A stretch of DNA of 64,000 nt, taken from assembly GCA_934466455.1 (NCBI GenBank), contig CAKSLF010000004.1, positions 62,001 through 126,000 on the forward strand. Direction: 5' to 3'. The position numbers were made by a program, and so were the translations under genes. The notes under the pieces are model-generated. The model did not search any database and was not told where the DNA came from. It worked only from the letters and a program-made list of their open reading frames with translations. Of this stretch, positions 41,945-51,645 are shown one piece after another (positions within the stretch are counted from its first letter, which is position 1; every line of letters starts with the position of its first letter). The stretch is from an uncultured Oscillospiraceae bacterium (lineage in GTDB: Bacteria > Bacillota > Clostridia > Oscillospirales > Ruminococcaceae).

Positions 41945-42033
41945 CAGTACATATATATTATATCAGATGCAAAATAATAATCAATATAAACTTTCAAAAA
42001 AATCTTTGCGCAGCCGCCGCAAAGCACTGTTTT

Positions 42034-42924
42034 TTATGGATTTTTTCCCAAAAGAGCTGCCGCCGAAGGCTTTTTCTCTTCCGCAACGGCTTTTCTTGCC
42101 TTTTTTTCTTCTTCAAGGCTGCATTTTATTTCCTCCGCCGTACCGAGGGAAAGCTTTTGCGTAAAGCCGCTTTCAAGCTCCTCCATAACCTCCGGCATAT
42201 CGCTCCAAAACCGCTTTGGCATATGGCTCATACGGCATTTTGGGTTATAGCGGCTTGCAATGGCAATATGGCGGTAATAGCTCTTCCAAAGGTCACGGTA
42301 GAATTTATCCTCCTCGCACTTAGGAATTTCCAAATCCGCCACCGGGATGACCGCCGTTCTCCGCCCGGAATGAATAAGGGCTGCGCCGTGGTTTTCGTCA
42401 TATATCATAAAATTTTCGTTATAGAGCCTTGCGCAAAAATATCCCCGCAAAAGCGGAAGAACAAAGTGCTTTGGGTGTATTACGGCGGTAAGCGCGCCGC
42501 CGTTTTCCGAAAAACGCACAAATCCCATCAAAAGCCGCTGTTCGTTGGAAACCGCCGCAGCCATTTTGAAAAGCGGGTTTACCGCCGGGTCCGCTATGGC
42601 TTTTGCGGCGTTTGCACCTTCGTTAAAACCCTTCCATAAATAGCGCATTATTGCGTTTTCCTTTCCGCCGCCCTCAAAGAGAAATCCCCGCCTAACAAGA
42701 TTTTGAGCACCGCCGCCAAGCTTTTTTGCAATAGCGTGCTCAACTCGTTTTGCGTGCTCAAAATTAGTTTCCACCGTATGAATTTTGAGCAGCGTAGGCT
42801 CCATATCATCAAAAGGAAAGATGTCGTCCGGCAGCGTTTTCATGGAAAAAGCGTCAAAAACTGCCGACATAAGCCCCTCAAAGCTCCCGTCATAAGCAAA
42901 AACTAAAACTCCCCCGTCAGACAT
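42034..42924 (-). CDS. TIGR03915-type putative DNA repair protein
   Basis: A 296-residue protein of the TIGR03915 family, found always beside the radical SAM protein of TIGR03916. VLVFAYDGSFEGLMSAVFDAF at the start and FVRFSENGGALTAVIHPKH in the middle are typical. It overlaps the radical SAM gene by 22 bases. The pair is thought to act in DNA modification or repair; the reaction is unknown. Confidence 0.82.
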   Translation of the reverse strand: MSDGGVLVFAYDGSFEGLMSAVFDAFSMKTLPDDIFPFDDMEPTLLKIHTVETNFEHAKRVEHAIAKKLGGGAQNLVRRGFLFEGGGKENAIMRYLWKGFNEGANAAKAIADPAVNPLFKMAAAVSNEQRLLMGFVRFSENGGALTAVIHPKHFVLPLLRGYFCARLYNENFMIYDENHGAALIHSGRRTAVIPVADLEIPKCEEDKFYRDLWKSYYRHIAIASRYNPKCRMSHMPKRFWSDMPEVMEELESGFTQKLSLGTAEEIKCSLEEEKKARKAVAEEKKPSAAALLGKNP

Positions 42925-44207
42925 TCGACTGCGTCCTCCTTTGTGAGCACGGGTTGGAACAGCGAAAGCTGTTCCATGCCGTAATCGGTAAAGCCGCCCA
43001 TAATATTCGGGGAAATTATTGAATAAATCATCGCCTCCGGCGTTTCGGGAATACGCTGCATTGTCTTTCCCCCGCAGGTAATAAAGAATTTTGCCCGCTT
43101 GAGCACGATTCCGAGATTTTTGAGCATATCAAAATCAAGGCTGTGATATTTTCGTGCTTTGATAATCCTTTTTGCGCCTGTAACGCCTATTCCCGGAACA
43201 CGCAGCAGCATTTCGTAATCCGCCTCGTTGACTTCTATCGGGAATATATCCATATGGCTTATTGCCCAGCTGCATTTTGGGTCGACCTCCGGATGAAGCA
43301 TAGGATGGGCGGGGTCAATTATCTCCTTTGCCTCAAATCCGTAAAAGCGCAAAAGCCAGTCCGCCTGATAGAGCCTGTGCTCACGCAAAAGCGGCGGGCG
43401 GGTATCAAGCGACGGAAGCAGCTTATCCTCCTGAACCGGAATATATGCGGAATAATACACCCTTTTAAGCCCGTATTTTTTATACAGTCCCTCCGTAAGA
43501 TTAAGAATATGATAGTCGCTCTCCGGCGACGCACCCACAATCATTTGGGTGCTCTGCCCCGCCGGGACAAAATGCGGGGCGTGCTTATATTTAACGATAT
43601 CCTCACCGTTTTCCTCAATTCCGCTTTTGATAAGCTTCATCGGCTCAAGAACGCTGTGTTTTGTTTTATCCGGCGCAAGGCTTGTAAGAGATTGTTCCGA
43701 GGGCAGCTCGATATTTGCGCTCATTCTGTCCGCCAAAAGCCCAAGGCGATAGGTAAGAACCGGGTCCGCCCCGGGAATCGCCTTTGCGTGGATGTAGCCG
43801 TGAAAGCCGTATTCCTCCCGCAAAATCCGCAAAGCCTCTATCATTCTCTCCGTCGTCCAATCCGGCGAGCCGGTTACCGCACTTGAAAGAAAAAGCCCCT
43901 CAATATAATTTCTGCGATAAAATTCTATGGTAAGGTCTGCGACCTCTCTTGGAGTAAAGGTCGCCCTCGGAAAATCGTTTGTGCGACGGTTTACGCAGTA
44001 TTTGCAATCATAAACACATATGTTCGACATAAGCACTTTAAGCAAACTTACACAGCGTCCGTCTGCGGCAAAGGCGTGGCAACACCCTTCGGGAAGCGCA
44101 GCCCCGATTCCGGCTTTTCCGCCGCTGCGCCCGCTTCCGCTTGAGGAGCAGGATGCGTCGTATTTTGCCGCTTCTGCCAATATAGAAAGCTTTTCGTACA
44201 TATCCAT
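42903..44207 (-). CDS. Radical SAM protein, putative DNA modification/repair (TIGR03916)
   Basis: A 434-residue radical SAM enzyme. CVYDCKYC (near residue 63) is the CxxxCxxC cluster. LRVPGIGVTGAKRIIKARKY near the C-terminus is a helix-hairpin-helix DNA-binding motif. Spore photoproduct lyase is a distant relative. ATG 44207 follows GGGAAGG; the next Met two codons later is also possible. First gene of the pair, behind a LexA-like box. Confidence 0.88.
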   Translation of the reverse strand: MDMYEKLSILAEAAKYDASCSSSGSGRSGGKAGIGAALPEGCCHAFAADGRCVSLLKVLMSNICVYDCKYCVNRRTNDFPRATFTPREVADLTIEFYRRNYIEGLFLSSAVTGSPDWTTERMIEALRILREEYGFHGYIHAKAIPGADPVLTYRLGLLADRMSANIELPSEQSLTSLAPDKTKHSVLEPMKLIKSGIEENGEDIVKYKHAPHFVPAGQSTQMIVGASPESDYHILNLTEGLYKKYGLKRVYYSAYIPVQEDKLLPSLDTRPPLLREHRLYQADWLLRFYGFEAKEIIDPAHPMLHPEVDPKCSWAISHMDIFPIEVNEADYEMLLRVPGIGVTGAKRIIKARKYHSLDFDMLKNLGIVLKRAKFFITCGGKTMQRIPETPEAMIYSIISPNIMGGFTDYGMEQLSLFQPVLTKEDAVECLTGEF

Positions 44208-44243
44208 AAAAAAGCGTCCGCCTTCCCTAAAAAAAACAATTTG

Positions 44244-44294
44244 GAACAGATGTTCTGTACACTTTATAATACACCAAAAGAACATATGTGTCAA
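44244..44294 (-). promoter_or_regulatory. Promoter with LexA-like (SOS) box
   Basis: On the minus strand, TTGACA (44294-44289), 17-base spacer, TATTAT (44271-44266). Just downstream GAACAGATGTTC (44244-44255) is a perfect GAAC-N4-GTTC palindrome and fits the Firmicutes LexA consensus CGAACRNRYGTTYG in all but the outer bases. A second, one-mismatch site GAACATATGTGT lies at 44280-44291 within the spacer and -35. Confidence 0.7.
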
Positions 44295-44375
44295 GATTAT
44301 TTACAAAAAAACATAGAATCCCGCCATGTATTCGGCTATAATGTTTTTCAGTTTTTTATGAAAAGGAAGAAAAAT

Positions 44376-45152
44376 ATGCAGGATATAATAAAAATTGTTT
44401 TGGTATGTCTTATTGCCGGGGCGGGTGCGGGAATAGGCACGGGCTTTGCCGGAATGAGTGCCGCCGCCGTAATAAGCCCGATGCTTATAACCTTTCTCGA
44501 TATGCCCGCCTATGACGCAGTCGGAATTGCCCTGGCAAGCGATGTTCTTGCCAGTGCGGCAAGTGCGGTTACATACAAAAAGAACAATAACATAGATATA
44601 AAAAACGGCATTGTCATGATGCTTTGCGTTCTTTTGTTCACGGCGGTGGGCAGCTATATTGCAAGCCTTGTTCCAAACAGCACCATGGGTAGCTTTTCCG
44701 TATTTATGACCATGCTTCTCGGCATAAAATTTATCCTCAAGCCCGTAAATACAACAAGGGAAGCCATGAATGCCGTAAGCCCTAAAAAACGGCTTTTAGG
44801 CTCGGTTATATGCGGCTGCGGGGTCGGCTTTGTATGCGGCTTTATCGGTGCGGGCGGCGGTATGATGATGCTGCTCATTCTTACAAGCGTTCTTGGCTAT
44901 GAGCTTAAATGCGCCGTGGGAACAAGCGTATTTATCATGGCATTTACGGCTCTTACCGGTGCGATAAGCCATTTTGCAATCGGCGGTGCGCCGAATATTA
45001 CCGTGCTTGCGCTTTGCGTTGTATTTACGCTTGTTTTTGCAAGGCTCTCCGCAAAAATCGCAAACAAGGCAAGCACAAAAACTCTTAACCGTGTTACCGG
45101 CGTTGTGCTTGTGCTTATCGGTGTAATAATCCTTGGCGTAAAGTATATTTGA
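44376..45152 (+). CDS. TauE/SafE-type sulfite or anion exporter
   Basis: A 258-residue membrane protein with about eight helices and the family repeat GFAGMSAAAVISPMLI and GFIGAGGGMMMLLIL. It would export sulfite, sulfonates or other small anions. The ATG at 44376 follows AAGGAAG by six bases; an earlier ATG at 44358 precedes that site. TATAAT (44337-44342) may be its -10. It diverges from the SOS-linked pair. Confidence 0.82.
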   Translation: MQDIIKIVLVCLIAGAGAGIGTGFAGMSAAAVISPMLITFLDMPAYDAVGIALASDVLASAASAVTYKKNNNIDIKNGIVMMLCVLLFTAVGSYIASLVPNSTMGSFSVFMTMLLGIKFILKPVNTTREAMNAVSPKKRLLGSVICGCGVGFVCGFIGAGGGMMMLLILTSVLGYELKCAVGTSVFIMAFTALTGAISHFAIGGAPNITVLALCVVFTLVFARLSAKIANKASTKTLNRVTGVVLVLIGVIILGVKYI

Positions 45153-45263
45153 TTTGACGAATATTCCCTCCGCCGTGATCGGAGGGAATCCGGGCGGGCG
45201 ATATGCGCTTTTTCGTAAAAAAATCGCACATAAAACAAGGCGGCAAGCGAATTTTATAAAGGC

Positions 45264-45302
45264 AAAACAGCCTCTCCGAAAAAAACGGAGAGGCTGTTTT
45301 GC
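45264..45302. terminator. Bidirectional terminator
   Basis: AAAACAGCCTCTCCG (45264-45278) pairs with CGGAGAGGCTGTTTT (45286-45300). It ends the opp operon and probably the TauE gene. Confidence 0.88.
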
Positions 45303-45333
45303 TCTGGGGTATTTATGGGAAGATTATCTCATA

Positions 45334-46278
45334 TTAACGGTAGTTTTTTTCTTCGGAGGTCCATTTTCGGAACTCCTCCTCCGTGGCAAGAACCTTATGG
45401 GTGCCGTCAACGGTGCGCAGCTCGCCTGCAAGATAGTTTATCCCGCTTGAAAAATAATCATATGCAAGAGAAACACGCTTTTTCTCAACCTCGGGGTTCG
45501 GGTGAGGAATTGCGGAAAGCAGGCTTTGGGTGTACGGATGGATGGGGTTAGAAAAAATCTCGTCCGTAGTTCCCGTTTCCACAAGATGACCGAGGTGAAG
45601 AACGCCTATCCTATCGGAAATATACTTTACCATAGAAAGGTCGTGCGCAATAAACAGATAAGAGGAGCCGGTTTCCTGCTGGATATCCTTCATAAGGTTT
45701 ACAACCTGCGCCTGGATGGAAACATCAAGTGCGGATATACATTCGTCCGCAATGATGAGCTTCGGGTTCATAATCAAGGCTCTTGCTATACCGACACGCT
45801 GCCGCTGTCCGCCGGAAAATTGGTGAGGATAACGCTCTGCGTGCTCCGGAGCAAGACCTACCTTTTGGAGTATGTGGGCAATTTTTTCGTCCCTTTCCGC
45901 CTTGCTTGAATAGAGGTGGTTTATGTCAAGTCCCTGACCGATTATGTCCGCAACCTTTTGGCGCGGGTTAAGGCAAGCCATCGGGTCCTGAAAAATCATC
46001 TGCATTTCCGTACGGAGAAGATGATTTTCCTGTTTTGTCATTTTTCCGGTTATATCGACCCCATCAAAGGTGATTTTTCCGCCGGTTGGGTCATAAAGGC
46101 GGATTATGGAGCGGCCTATTGTGGTTTTTCCGCTTCCGGATTCGCCTACAAGCCCATAGGTTTCGCCCGGATATATTTCAAACGAAACATCGTCAACCGC
46201 TTTTACGGTAAACTTTTTGCTGATCGGGAAATACTGTTTAAGGTGCTCTACTTTAAGAAGCGGAGTTCTTTCTTCCAT
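45334..46278 (-). CDS. oppF: Oligopeptide ABC transporter ATPase (OppF/DppF)
   Basis: A 314-residue ABC ATPase. Walker A GESGSGKTT (about 41-49), signature FSGGQRQRVG, Walker B LIIADECIS and the OppF/DppF C-terminal segment. With OppD it drives peptide import through OppB/OppC. One base after oppD. Last gene of the operon. Confidence 0.92.
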   Translation of the reverse strand: MEERTPLLKVEHLKQYFPISKKFTVKAVDDVSFEIYPGETYGLVGESGSGKTTIGRSIIRLYDPTGGKITFDGVDITGKMTKQENHLLRTEMQMIFQDPMACLNPRQKVADIIGQGLDINHLYSSKAERDEKIAHILQKVGLAPEHAERYPHQFSGGQRQRVGIARALIMNPKLIIADECISALDVSIQAQVVNLMKDIQQETGSSYLFIAHDLSMVKYISDRIGVLHLGHLVETGTTDEIFSNPIHPYTQSLLSAIPHPNPEVEKKRVSLAYDYFSSGINYLAGELRTVDGTHKVLATEEEFRKWTSEEKNYR

Positions 46279-46279
46279 T

Positions 46280-47356
46280 TTATTTCGCCTCCTTCAGCAT
46301 ACGGTCGATTCTTGCACGAAGCTCCTTCGGCATATCGACCTTAGGCGCATTGTCGTCAAGAAGCCATGTTGCGGCATAGTGAGTATCCGTAACCTTAAAA
46401 AGCGGAGGCTCGGCAATGCTGTCGATATTAAGCGCAAATTCGTTTCTCGGAGCAAAAGCGTCGCCCTTTACCTCGTGCAAAAGGTTAGGCGGGCTTCCGG
46501 GAATGGCATAAAGCCTTTCGTCATCGGTATCCAAATCCGGCAATGCGGAAAGAAGACCCCATGTATATGGGTGGCGTGGATCGTAATAAATCTCGTCAAC
46601 GGTGCCCTTTTCTACGATTTTGCCTGCATACATTATGTTTACAAAATCCGCAACCTTTGCAACAACGCCAAGGTCATGGGTAATATAAATTACGGAGATT
46701 CCAAGCTTATCCTGCACTTCCTTGATAAGCTCAAGGATTTTTGCCTGAATGGTAACATCAAGGGCGGTTGTCGGCTCGTCGCAGATAAGCAGATCCGGAT
46801 TGCAGGAAAGGGCTATTGCTATAACGACTCTTTGGCGCATACCGCCGGAAAGCTGGTGAGGATAGCTCTTAAAACGCTTTTCCGCATCGGTTATGCCAAC
46901 CATTTCAAGAAGCTCTATCGCACGCTTTTTTGCCTCCGCCTTCGGCGTATGGTAATGCCAGATCATGCCCTCCATAATCTGTGCGCCTATGGTCATTGTG
47001 GGGTTAAGCGAGGTCATCGGGTCCTGGAACACCATTGCAATGCGCTTTCCGTTAATCGTGCGGCGCATCTGCTTTTTTGAAAGGGTAAGCAGGTCTATGG
47101 TTTCCTCCTCGCCGCTGTCGTTTTTAAAGGTGAACATCGCCTTGCCGGAAACGACTTTTCCGTTTGTGTCAAGAATGCCTACGGCTGTTTTTACCGTAAC
47201 GGATTTTCCGGAACCGGATTCGCCGACGATTGCAACGGTTTCGCCTCTGCGAACGGCAAAATCGACTCCCCGCAGCGCATGAACGGTACCGGCTGTGGTT
47301 GCAAAATCTACGGACAGATTTTCGACCTTAAGAATAAAATCATTATTTTCGCTCAT
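46280..47356 (-). CDS. oppD: Oligopeptide ABC transporter ATPase (OppD/DppD)
   Basis: A 358-residue ABC ATPase with Walker [11 protein letters not shown], signature [10 protein letters not shown], Walker [13 protein letters not shown] and the OppD C-terminal GSPPN region. Fifteen bases after oppC, followed by oppF. Confidence 0.92.
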   Translation of the reverse strand: MSENNDFILKVENLSVDFATTAGTVHALRGVDFAVRRGETVAIVGESGSGKSVTVKTAVGILDTNGKVVSGKAMFTFKNDSGEEETIDLLTLSKKQMRRTINGKRIAMVFQDPMTSLNPTMTIGAQIMEGMIWHYHTPKAEAKKRAIELLEMVGITDAEKRFKSYPHQLSGGMRQRVVIAIALSCNPDLLICDEPTTALDVTIQAKILELIKEVQDKLGISVIYITHDLGVVAKVADFVNIMYAGKIVEKGTVDEIYYDPRHPYTWGLLSALPDLDTDDERLYAIPGSPPNLLHEVKGDAFAPRNEFALNIDSIAEPPLFKVTDTHYAATWLLDDNAPKVDMPKELRARIDRMLKEAK

Positions 47357-47371
47357 AAAATCCGTCCTCCT

Positions 47372-48412
47372 TTACATATCCTTTTGTTTGGGGTCAAGAG
47401 CGTCCCTAAGTCCGTCCGCAACAAGGTTAAAGCTGAGCATAAGCAAAGCAAGAACGATAAGCGGAGAAAGAATCATATACGGATGGGTAGTAAAGCTCTT
47501 GTAGGAATCGGAAATAAGAGTGCCAAGCGAAGCCATCGGCGCAGGAATACCCAATCCGACGAAGGCGAGAAACGCCTCGGTAAAAATCGCATGAGGAATG
47601 GAAAACATCGTCTGGGTTATAATCTGACCGATTATGTTCGGCATTATTTCCTTAAAAATTACACGGAACGGACCCGCTCCGAGGGTTTTGGAGGCAAGAA
47701 CGAATTCCTGCTCCTTGAGTTTTAGCATTTGAGCACGGGCAATACGGCTCATCGGTATCCAGCCCGTTATCATAAGGGCAACTATAATTGCGCCAAGACC
47801 CGGACTTAAAACAAGAATCATCAAAGTGACTATAACAAGGTTTGGGATAGAGTTCAGTATCTCGGCAAAACGCTGCATAAACGCATCCACCCTGCCGCCG
47901 AAATAGCCGGAGATAAGTCCGTAGGAAAGTCCGAAAACAATATCCACCGCAACGGCAACAACCGCAATATAAAGGCTTATTCTGGTTCCTTCCCAAACAC
48001 GGGTAAAAATATCGCGTCCAAGGTTATCGGAACCGAACCAGTAATAAACATCGTCAAAGGCACCCGTATATTTATCGGTTTCAAGCTCGATATCGCCGAC
48101 CTTTATGGTTTCTCTGCCGTCAAAGCCAAGCCATTCAAGCCCTTTTATACGAGGCGGCAGGTTCTGCTGAACTATGTTCTGCTCACGGTAGGTATATCCG
48201 CTTATGTGCGGACCGATTACCGCAAAAACAATTATTATTATAATAAGAAAAAGACCTATTATTGCGCCCTTGTTCCTGACAAAACGCACAAAGGCGTCCT
48301 TCCAATAGCTTTGGGAAGCAAAGTTTGTATCCACATGAGCATGGGTGTCATTGTGCTGAAGCTCAAAGGCGTTTTCCGGCAAAGAGGCATAATCAAAATT
48401 TTCAGCTTTCAT
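47372..48412 (-). CDS. oppC: Oligopeptide ABC transporter permease (OppC)
   Basis: A 346-residue permease with six membrane helices, an extracytoplasmic N-terminal OppC_N segment and the EAA-type loop (LGAGPFRVIFKEIMPNI). Overlaps oppB by 11 bases. Confidence 0.92.
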   Translation of the reverse strand: MKAENFDYASLPENAFELQHNDTHAHVDTNFASQSYWKDAFVRFVRNKGAIIGLFLIIIIIVFAVIGPHISGYTYREQNIVQQNLPPRIKGLEWLGFDGRETIKVGDIELETDKYTGAFDDVYYWFGSDNLGRDIFTRVWEGTRISLYIAVVAVAVDIVFGLSYGLISGYFGGRVDAFMQRFAEILNSIPNLVIVTLMILVLSPGLGAIIVALMITGWIPMSRIARAQMLKLKEQEFVLASKTLGAGPFRVIFKEIMPNIIGQIITQTMFSIPHAIFTEAFLAFVGLGIPAPMASLGTLISDSYKSFTTHPYMILSPLIVLALLMLSFNLVADGLRDALDPKQKDM

Positions 48413-49346
48413 GATTATCCCCCTTTGAAAGACGAATTCTCGGGTCGATAATTCCGTAAAGAATATCGACGATAAGCATTATGCCGATATACATAACGCT
48501 GTAAACAAACGAAAGGGCAATGGTTACATTATAGTCGTTTTGCTGTATGGAACGAACCATAAGCTCGCCTATGCCGGGAATCGCAAAGATTTTTTCGATA
48601 ACAAGAGAACCGGTCATGGTATTTACAATCAGCGGACCGAGAACCGTGATTATCGGAATAAGGGCGTTGCGCAGCGCATGGCGGATTATAAGAGTGGGTC
48701 CGCTTATGCCCTTGCTCTCCGCAAGAAGCATATAGTCGCTGTGCAAAACCTCCAGCATTTCCGTTCTTGTAAATCTTGCGATATTTGCCATAGAGAACAT
48801 AGAAAGCGCAATCGTCGGCAAAATAGAAGATTCAAACGGATTATCAAGCTGGTACAATATAGGAAGCCACGAAAGCTTGTATCCGAAAACATAAAGCAGA
48901 GAAAGCGCAAAAACATAGGAGGGAAGCGAAACGCCGAGAACCGAAATTATCGTCGAAATCGTATCGAATATCGTGTTATGTTTAAGCGCAGCCAAAAGAC
49001 CAAGCAGCAATCCAAGCGTTGCTCCAAGCAAAACCGCCTGTCCGCCAAGCCTTATTGATGTTGGCAGCTTTGTCTGCAAAAGCTGCGTAATAGGCACATT
49101 TGCGCCTATACTGTAAGATACGCCGAAGTCGCCTTGCAAAATGCTGCCCACATATTTGATGTACCTTATATAAAAAGGCTGGTCAAGCCCGTATTTTTCA
49201 TAAAGCTTGTCGATTTGCTCCTGAGAAAGCTTGTCGTCGTTAAACGGCGAACCCGGCATATATTGCAGCATACTGAAAAGCAGCAGCAAAAGCACAAGTA
49301 TTGCCACAATGGAGTAAACAACACGCTTAAATATGTATTTCTTCAC
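48402..49346 (-). CDS. oppB: Oligopeptide ABC transporter permease (OppB)
   Basis: A 314-residue permease with six helices. YIFKRVVYSIVAI is a typical OppB start and the EAA loop region is present. GTG start at 49346 with GGGGG upstream. First of the four transporter-core genes after the attenuating terminator. Confidence 0.9.
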   Translation of the reverse strand: MKKYIFKRVVYSIVAILVLLLLLFSMLQYMPGSPFNDDKLSQEQIDKLYEKYGLDQPFYIRYIKYVGSILQGDFGVSYSIGANVPITQLLQTKLPTSIRLGGQAVLLGATLGLLLGLLAALKHNTIFDTISTIISVLGVSLPSYVFALSLLYVFGYKLSWLPILYQLDNPFESSILPTIALSMFSMANIARFTRTEMLEVLHSDYMLLAESKGISGPTLIIRHALRNALIPIITVLGPLIVNTMTGSLVIEKIFAIPGIGELMVRSIQQNDYNVTIALSFVYSVMYIGIMLIVDILYGIIDPRIRLSKGDNHES

Positions 49347-49410
49347 TGGGGAAGCCCCCTTCTTTTTCTATCTTCTCAAAATAACCCCAAAATGCTTAAT
49401 AAAAAACGAT

Positions 49411-49446
49411 ACAGTGACCCGCCGTGAGGCGGGTCACTGTCTTTTT
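49411..49446 (-). terminator. Terminator between oppA and oppB
   Basis: ACAGTGACCCGCC (49411-49423) pairs with GGCGGGTCACTGT (49428-49440), with T-runs on both sides. Partial readthrough would keep the binding protein in excess over the permease and ATPases, as is usual. Confidence 0.85.
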
Positions 49447-49487
49447 TGTCTTGCCTCTTAATGATTTATGCTTTTCAATTACCGTTT

Positions 49488-51101
49488 TCAGCCGATTACA
49501 ACATTGTTGTAAACTCTGTTAAGACCAACGGAGTGGAACTCAACGCCGGAAACATTGGATTTGATAAGGCAGGCGTCGCATGCCTGATATACCGGCAGGA
49601 TAACCGCTTCATCGGCAATAATCTGCTCGGCGTCCTTGAACGCATCCCAACGGGCGTTTGCGTCAACGGCAAGCTCACCGAATTTAATGCTGTTAAGCAG
49701 CTCCATATATTCGTCGGAATGCCATACGCCGTAGTTGTGGGTGTAACCGTCGGTCCAAAGATCAAAGTAAGTAAGCGGGTCTGCATAGTCGGGTCCCCAA
49801 CGGCAGAAGCCGATGTCGTAGGTGTGCGCTTTCATAAGGTCGGAACGCTCTTTTTTAGGAAGAACCTGAAGCTCGATGTTGAGTCCTTCAAGGTTTGCCA
49901 TAAGCTGCTCTGCAATAAAAGCGACTACATTGTTGGAGGTACCGTCATCATCAAAGATGATTGTATAGGAAAGAGAATCAACGCCAAGCTCCTCAAGACC
50001 CTTTTTCCAGTATTCCTGAGCCTTTGCAACATCATAAACATTGATTGTGATGTCGGAGGAAGCACGGTAGTCCTTTCCGTCGGGTCCGGTTGCCAAATTC
50101 TGCGGTACGCACCAATCGGCAACTACGGAACCGTTTTTAAGAATATTGTTTACGATTGCTTCTTTATCAAAAGCCATACCGATGGCTTTGCGGATATTTA
50201 CATTTTCAAGACCGTTGTTTGCGGAAACATTGGGAGAAATATACCAAAGATAGCCCGTCATAACGGAATGGAACTCCGGATCGCTCTTGAGAATCTCGGC
50301 AAGCTCGGAGGAAAGCTTGCAAATATCAAGCTCGTTGTTCTGATATGCAAGGTATGCGGACTGAGAATCAAGGATTACCTTGTAATCAATACCGTCGATT
50401 TGAATTTTATCGGCGTCATAATATTTCTCGTTTTTTGCAACGGAGAAGGTCATTGCGGCGGGTTCGTACTCTTTAAGAACAAACGGACCGTTGCTGAGGT
50501 AATACTGCGGTGCGGAAGCATAAAGGTCGCCGCACTGTTCCGCAAATTCACGGTTGACGGGATAGAAAACCGGGAAGAACATAAGAGAATCGAAGAAAGC
50601 GCAGGGCAGACCGAGCTTTACAACAAATGTGGATTCATCAACAGCCTCATAGGATTCGATGCCTGCGGTTTTAAAGAGGGAAGCATACTGTGCCGGGTCG
50701 TTTTCATCAACGCATCTGTCCCAGCCGAAAACAAAGTCGTCTGCCGTTACCTTTGCGCCGTTGGACCAATAGGCTTCACGAAGATGGAAGGTCCACTGAA
50801 GACCGTCCTCGGAAATTTCAAAGCTCTCCGCAATTCCGGGAACTGCTGCGCCGGATGCGTCAACCTTGAAAAGACCTTCTATCATGGTACCGATAACCTC
50901 AAAGTCATCGCCTGCGGAGGTGCGCTTTGGGTCGATGGATTCGAGAGCTGCGGTAAGGTGAGATTTTACTACCTTTCCGCTTCCTGAGGAGGGCTGCTCC
51001 GAGCCGCTCTGGGAATCTTCGCTGCCGCCCTTATTGCAAGCCGCAAAGCTGAACACCATAACTATTGCCAAAAGCAAAGCAAGGATTTTGTTTAGTTTCA
51101 T
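49488..51101 (-). CDS. oppA: Oligopeptide-binding lipoprotein (OppA/family 5)
   Basis: A 537-residue solute-binding protein of family 5. The lipoprotein signal LALLLAIVMVFSFAAC (Cys near residue 23) is followed by a Ser/Gly-rich linker and the SBP_bac_5 domain. It captures peptides at the cell surface. ATG 51101 follows GAGG by eight bases; a GTG nine bases earlier overlaps that site. Confidence 0.92.
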   Translation of the reverse strand: MKLNKILALLLAIVMVFSFAACNKGGSEDSQSGSEQPSSGSGKVVKSHLTAALESIDPKRTSAGDDFEVIGTMIEGLFKVDASGAAVPGIAESFEISEDGLQWTFHLREAYWSNGAKVTADDFVFGWDRCVDENDPAQYASLFKTAGIESYEAVDESTFVVKLGLPCAFFDSLMFFPVFYPVNREFAEQCGDLYASAPQYYLSNGPFVLKEYEPAAMTFSVAKNEKYYDADKIQIDGIDYKVILDSQSAYLAYQNNELDICKLSSELAEILKSDPEFHSVMTGYLWYISPNVSANNGLENVNIRKAIGMAFDKEAIVNNILKNGSVVADWCVPQNLATGPDGKDYRASSDITINVYDVAKAQEYWKKGLEELGVDSLSYTIIFDDDGTSNNVVAFIAEQLMANLEGLNIELQVLPKKERSDLMKAHTYDIGFCRWGPDYADPLTYFDLWTDGYTHNYGVWHSDEYMELLNSIKFGELAVDANARWDAFKDAEQIIADEAVILPVYQACDACLIKSNVSGVEFHSVGLNRVYNNVVIG

Positions 51102-51178
51102 TAGTTTCACCTCAAATTCATATTTTTTTGTAAGCTTTTGAATAACTCTTTTGAAAAAGCTTCATCACTATGGGTGCT

Positions 51179-51207
51179 ATTTTATACCCAAAGCCGCCTT
51201 TTGTCAA
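51179..51207 (-). promoter_or_regulatory. Promoter of the opp operon
   Basis: On the minus strand, TTGACA (51207-51202), 17-base spacer, TAAAAT (51184-51179). Bases 51208-51595 are AT-rich and hold no gene I can support. Confidence 0.82.
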
Positions 51208-51595
51208 TAGTATTTATGAAATTTATTTGTAAAAAATAAAATTTGTTTGATTTTACAGTAAAAACACTTGTATTCCACAGAAAAAGCGTTTTTTATTTTT
51301 TTTACGGCTTGTCCGCATTTTTCCTTGATTTTATGCGGTTTTGCAGGCAAGGCTGCAAAACCGCAGATTTTTTGCTTTTCCAAAATTCTTATGTATATTT
51401 TTTGTGTATAAATGAATATTTATGCTATTTGCTTTTAACAAAGCACCGTTTTGACTTGTTAAATTGATTTTGCAGCTTTTTCAATCATAACTTGCAAATT
51501 TGTTTTCTGCGGAGAAACAAATCGCTCTGTTTCCCCCGTCCGTGGATTTTTACGGTGTTCTCCTGACGGAAAAAATCCCGCATATATGCAAAAAA

Positions 51596-51628
51596 CCGCA
51601 TTTCTTCTTTTCGAAGAAATGCGGCTTT
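51596..51628 (-). terminator. Terminator after murT-gatD
   Basis: CCGCATTTCTTC (51596-51607) pairs with GAAGAAATGCGG (51613-51624), with a T-run on the minus strand. Confidence 0.85.
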
Positions 51629-51645
51629 TACTATTTTATATTTGT

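Noticed and set aside
49446..50987. A 513-codon frame antisense to oppA
   Set aside because: oppA on the other strand is a clear family 5 binding protein; the long antisense frame follows from its codon usage.
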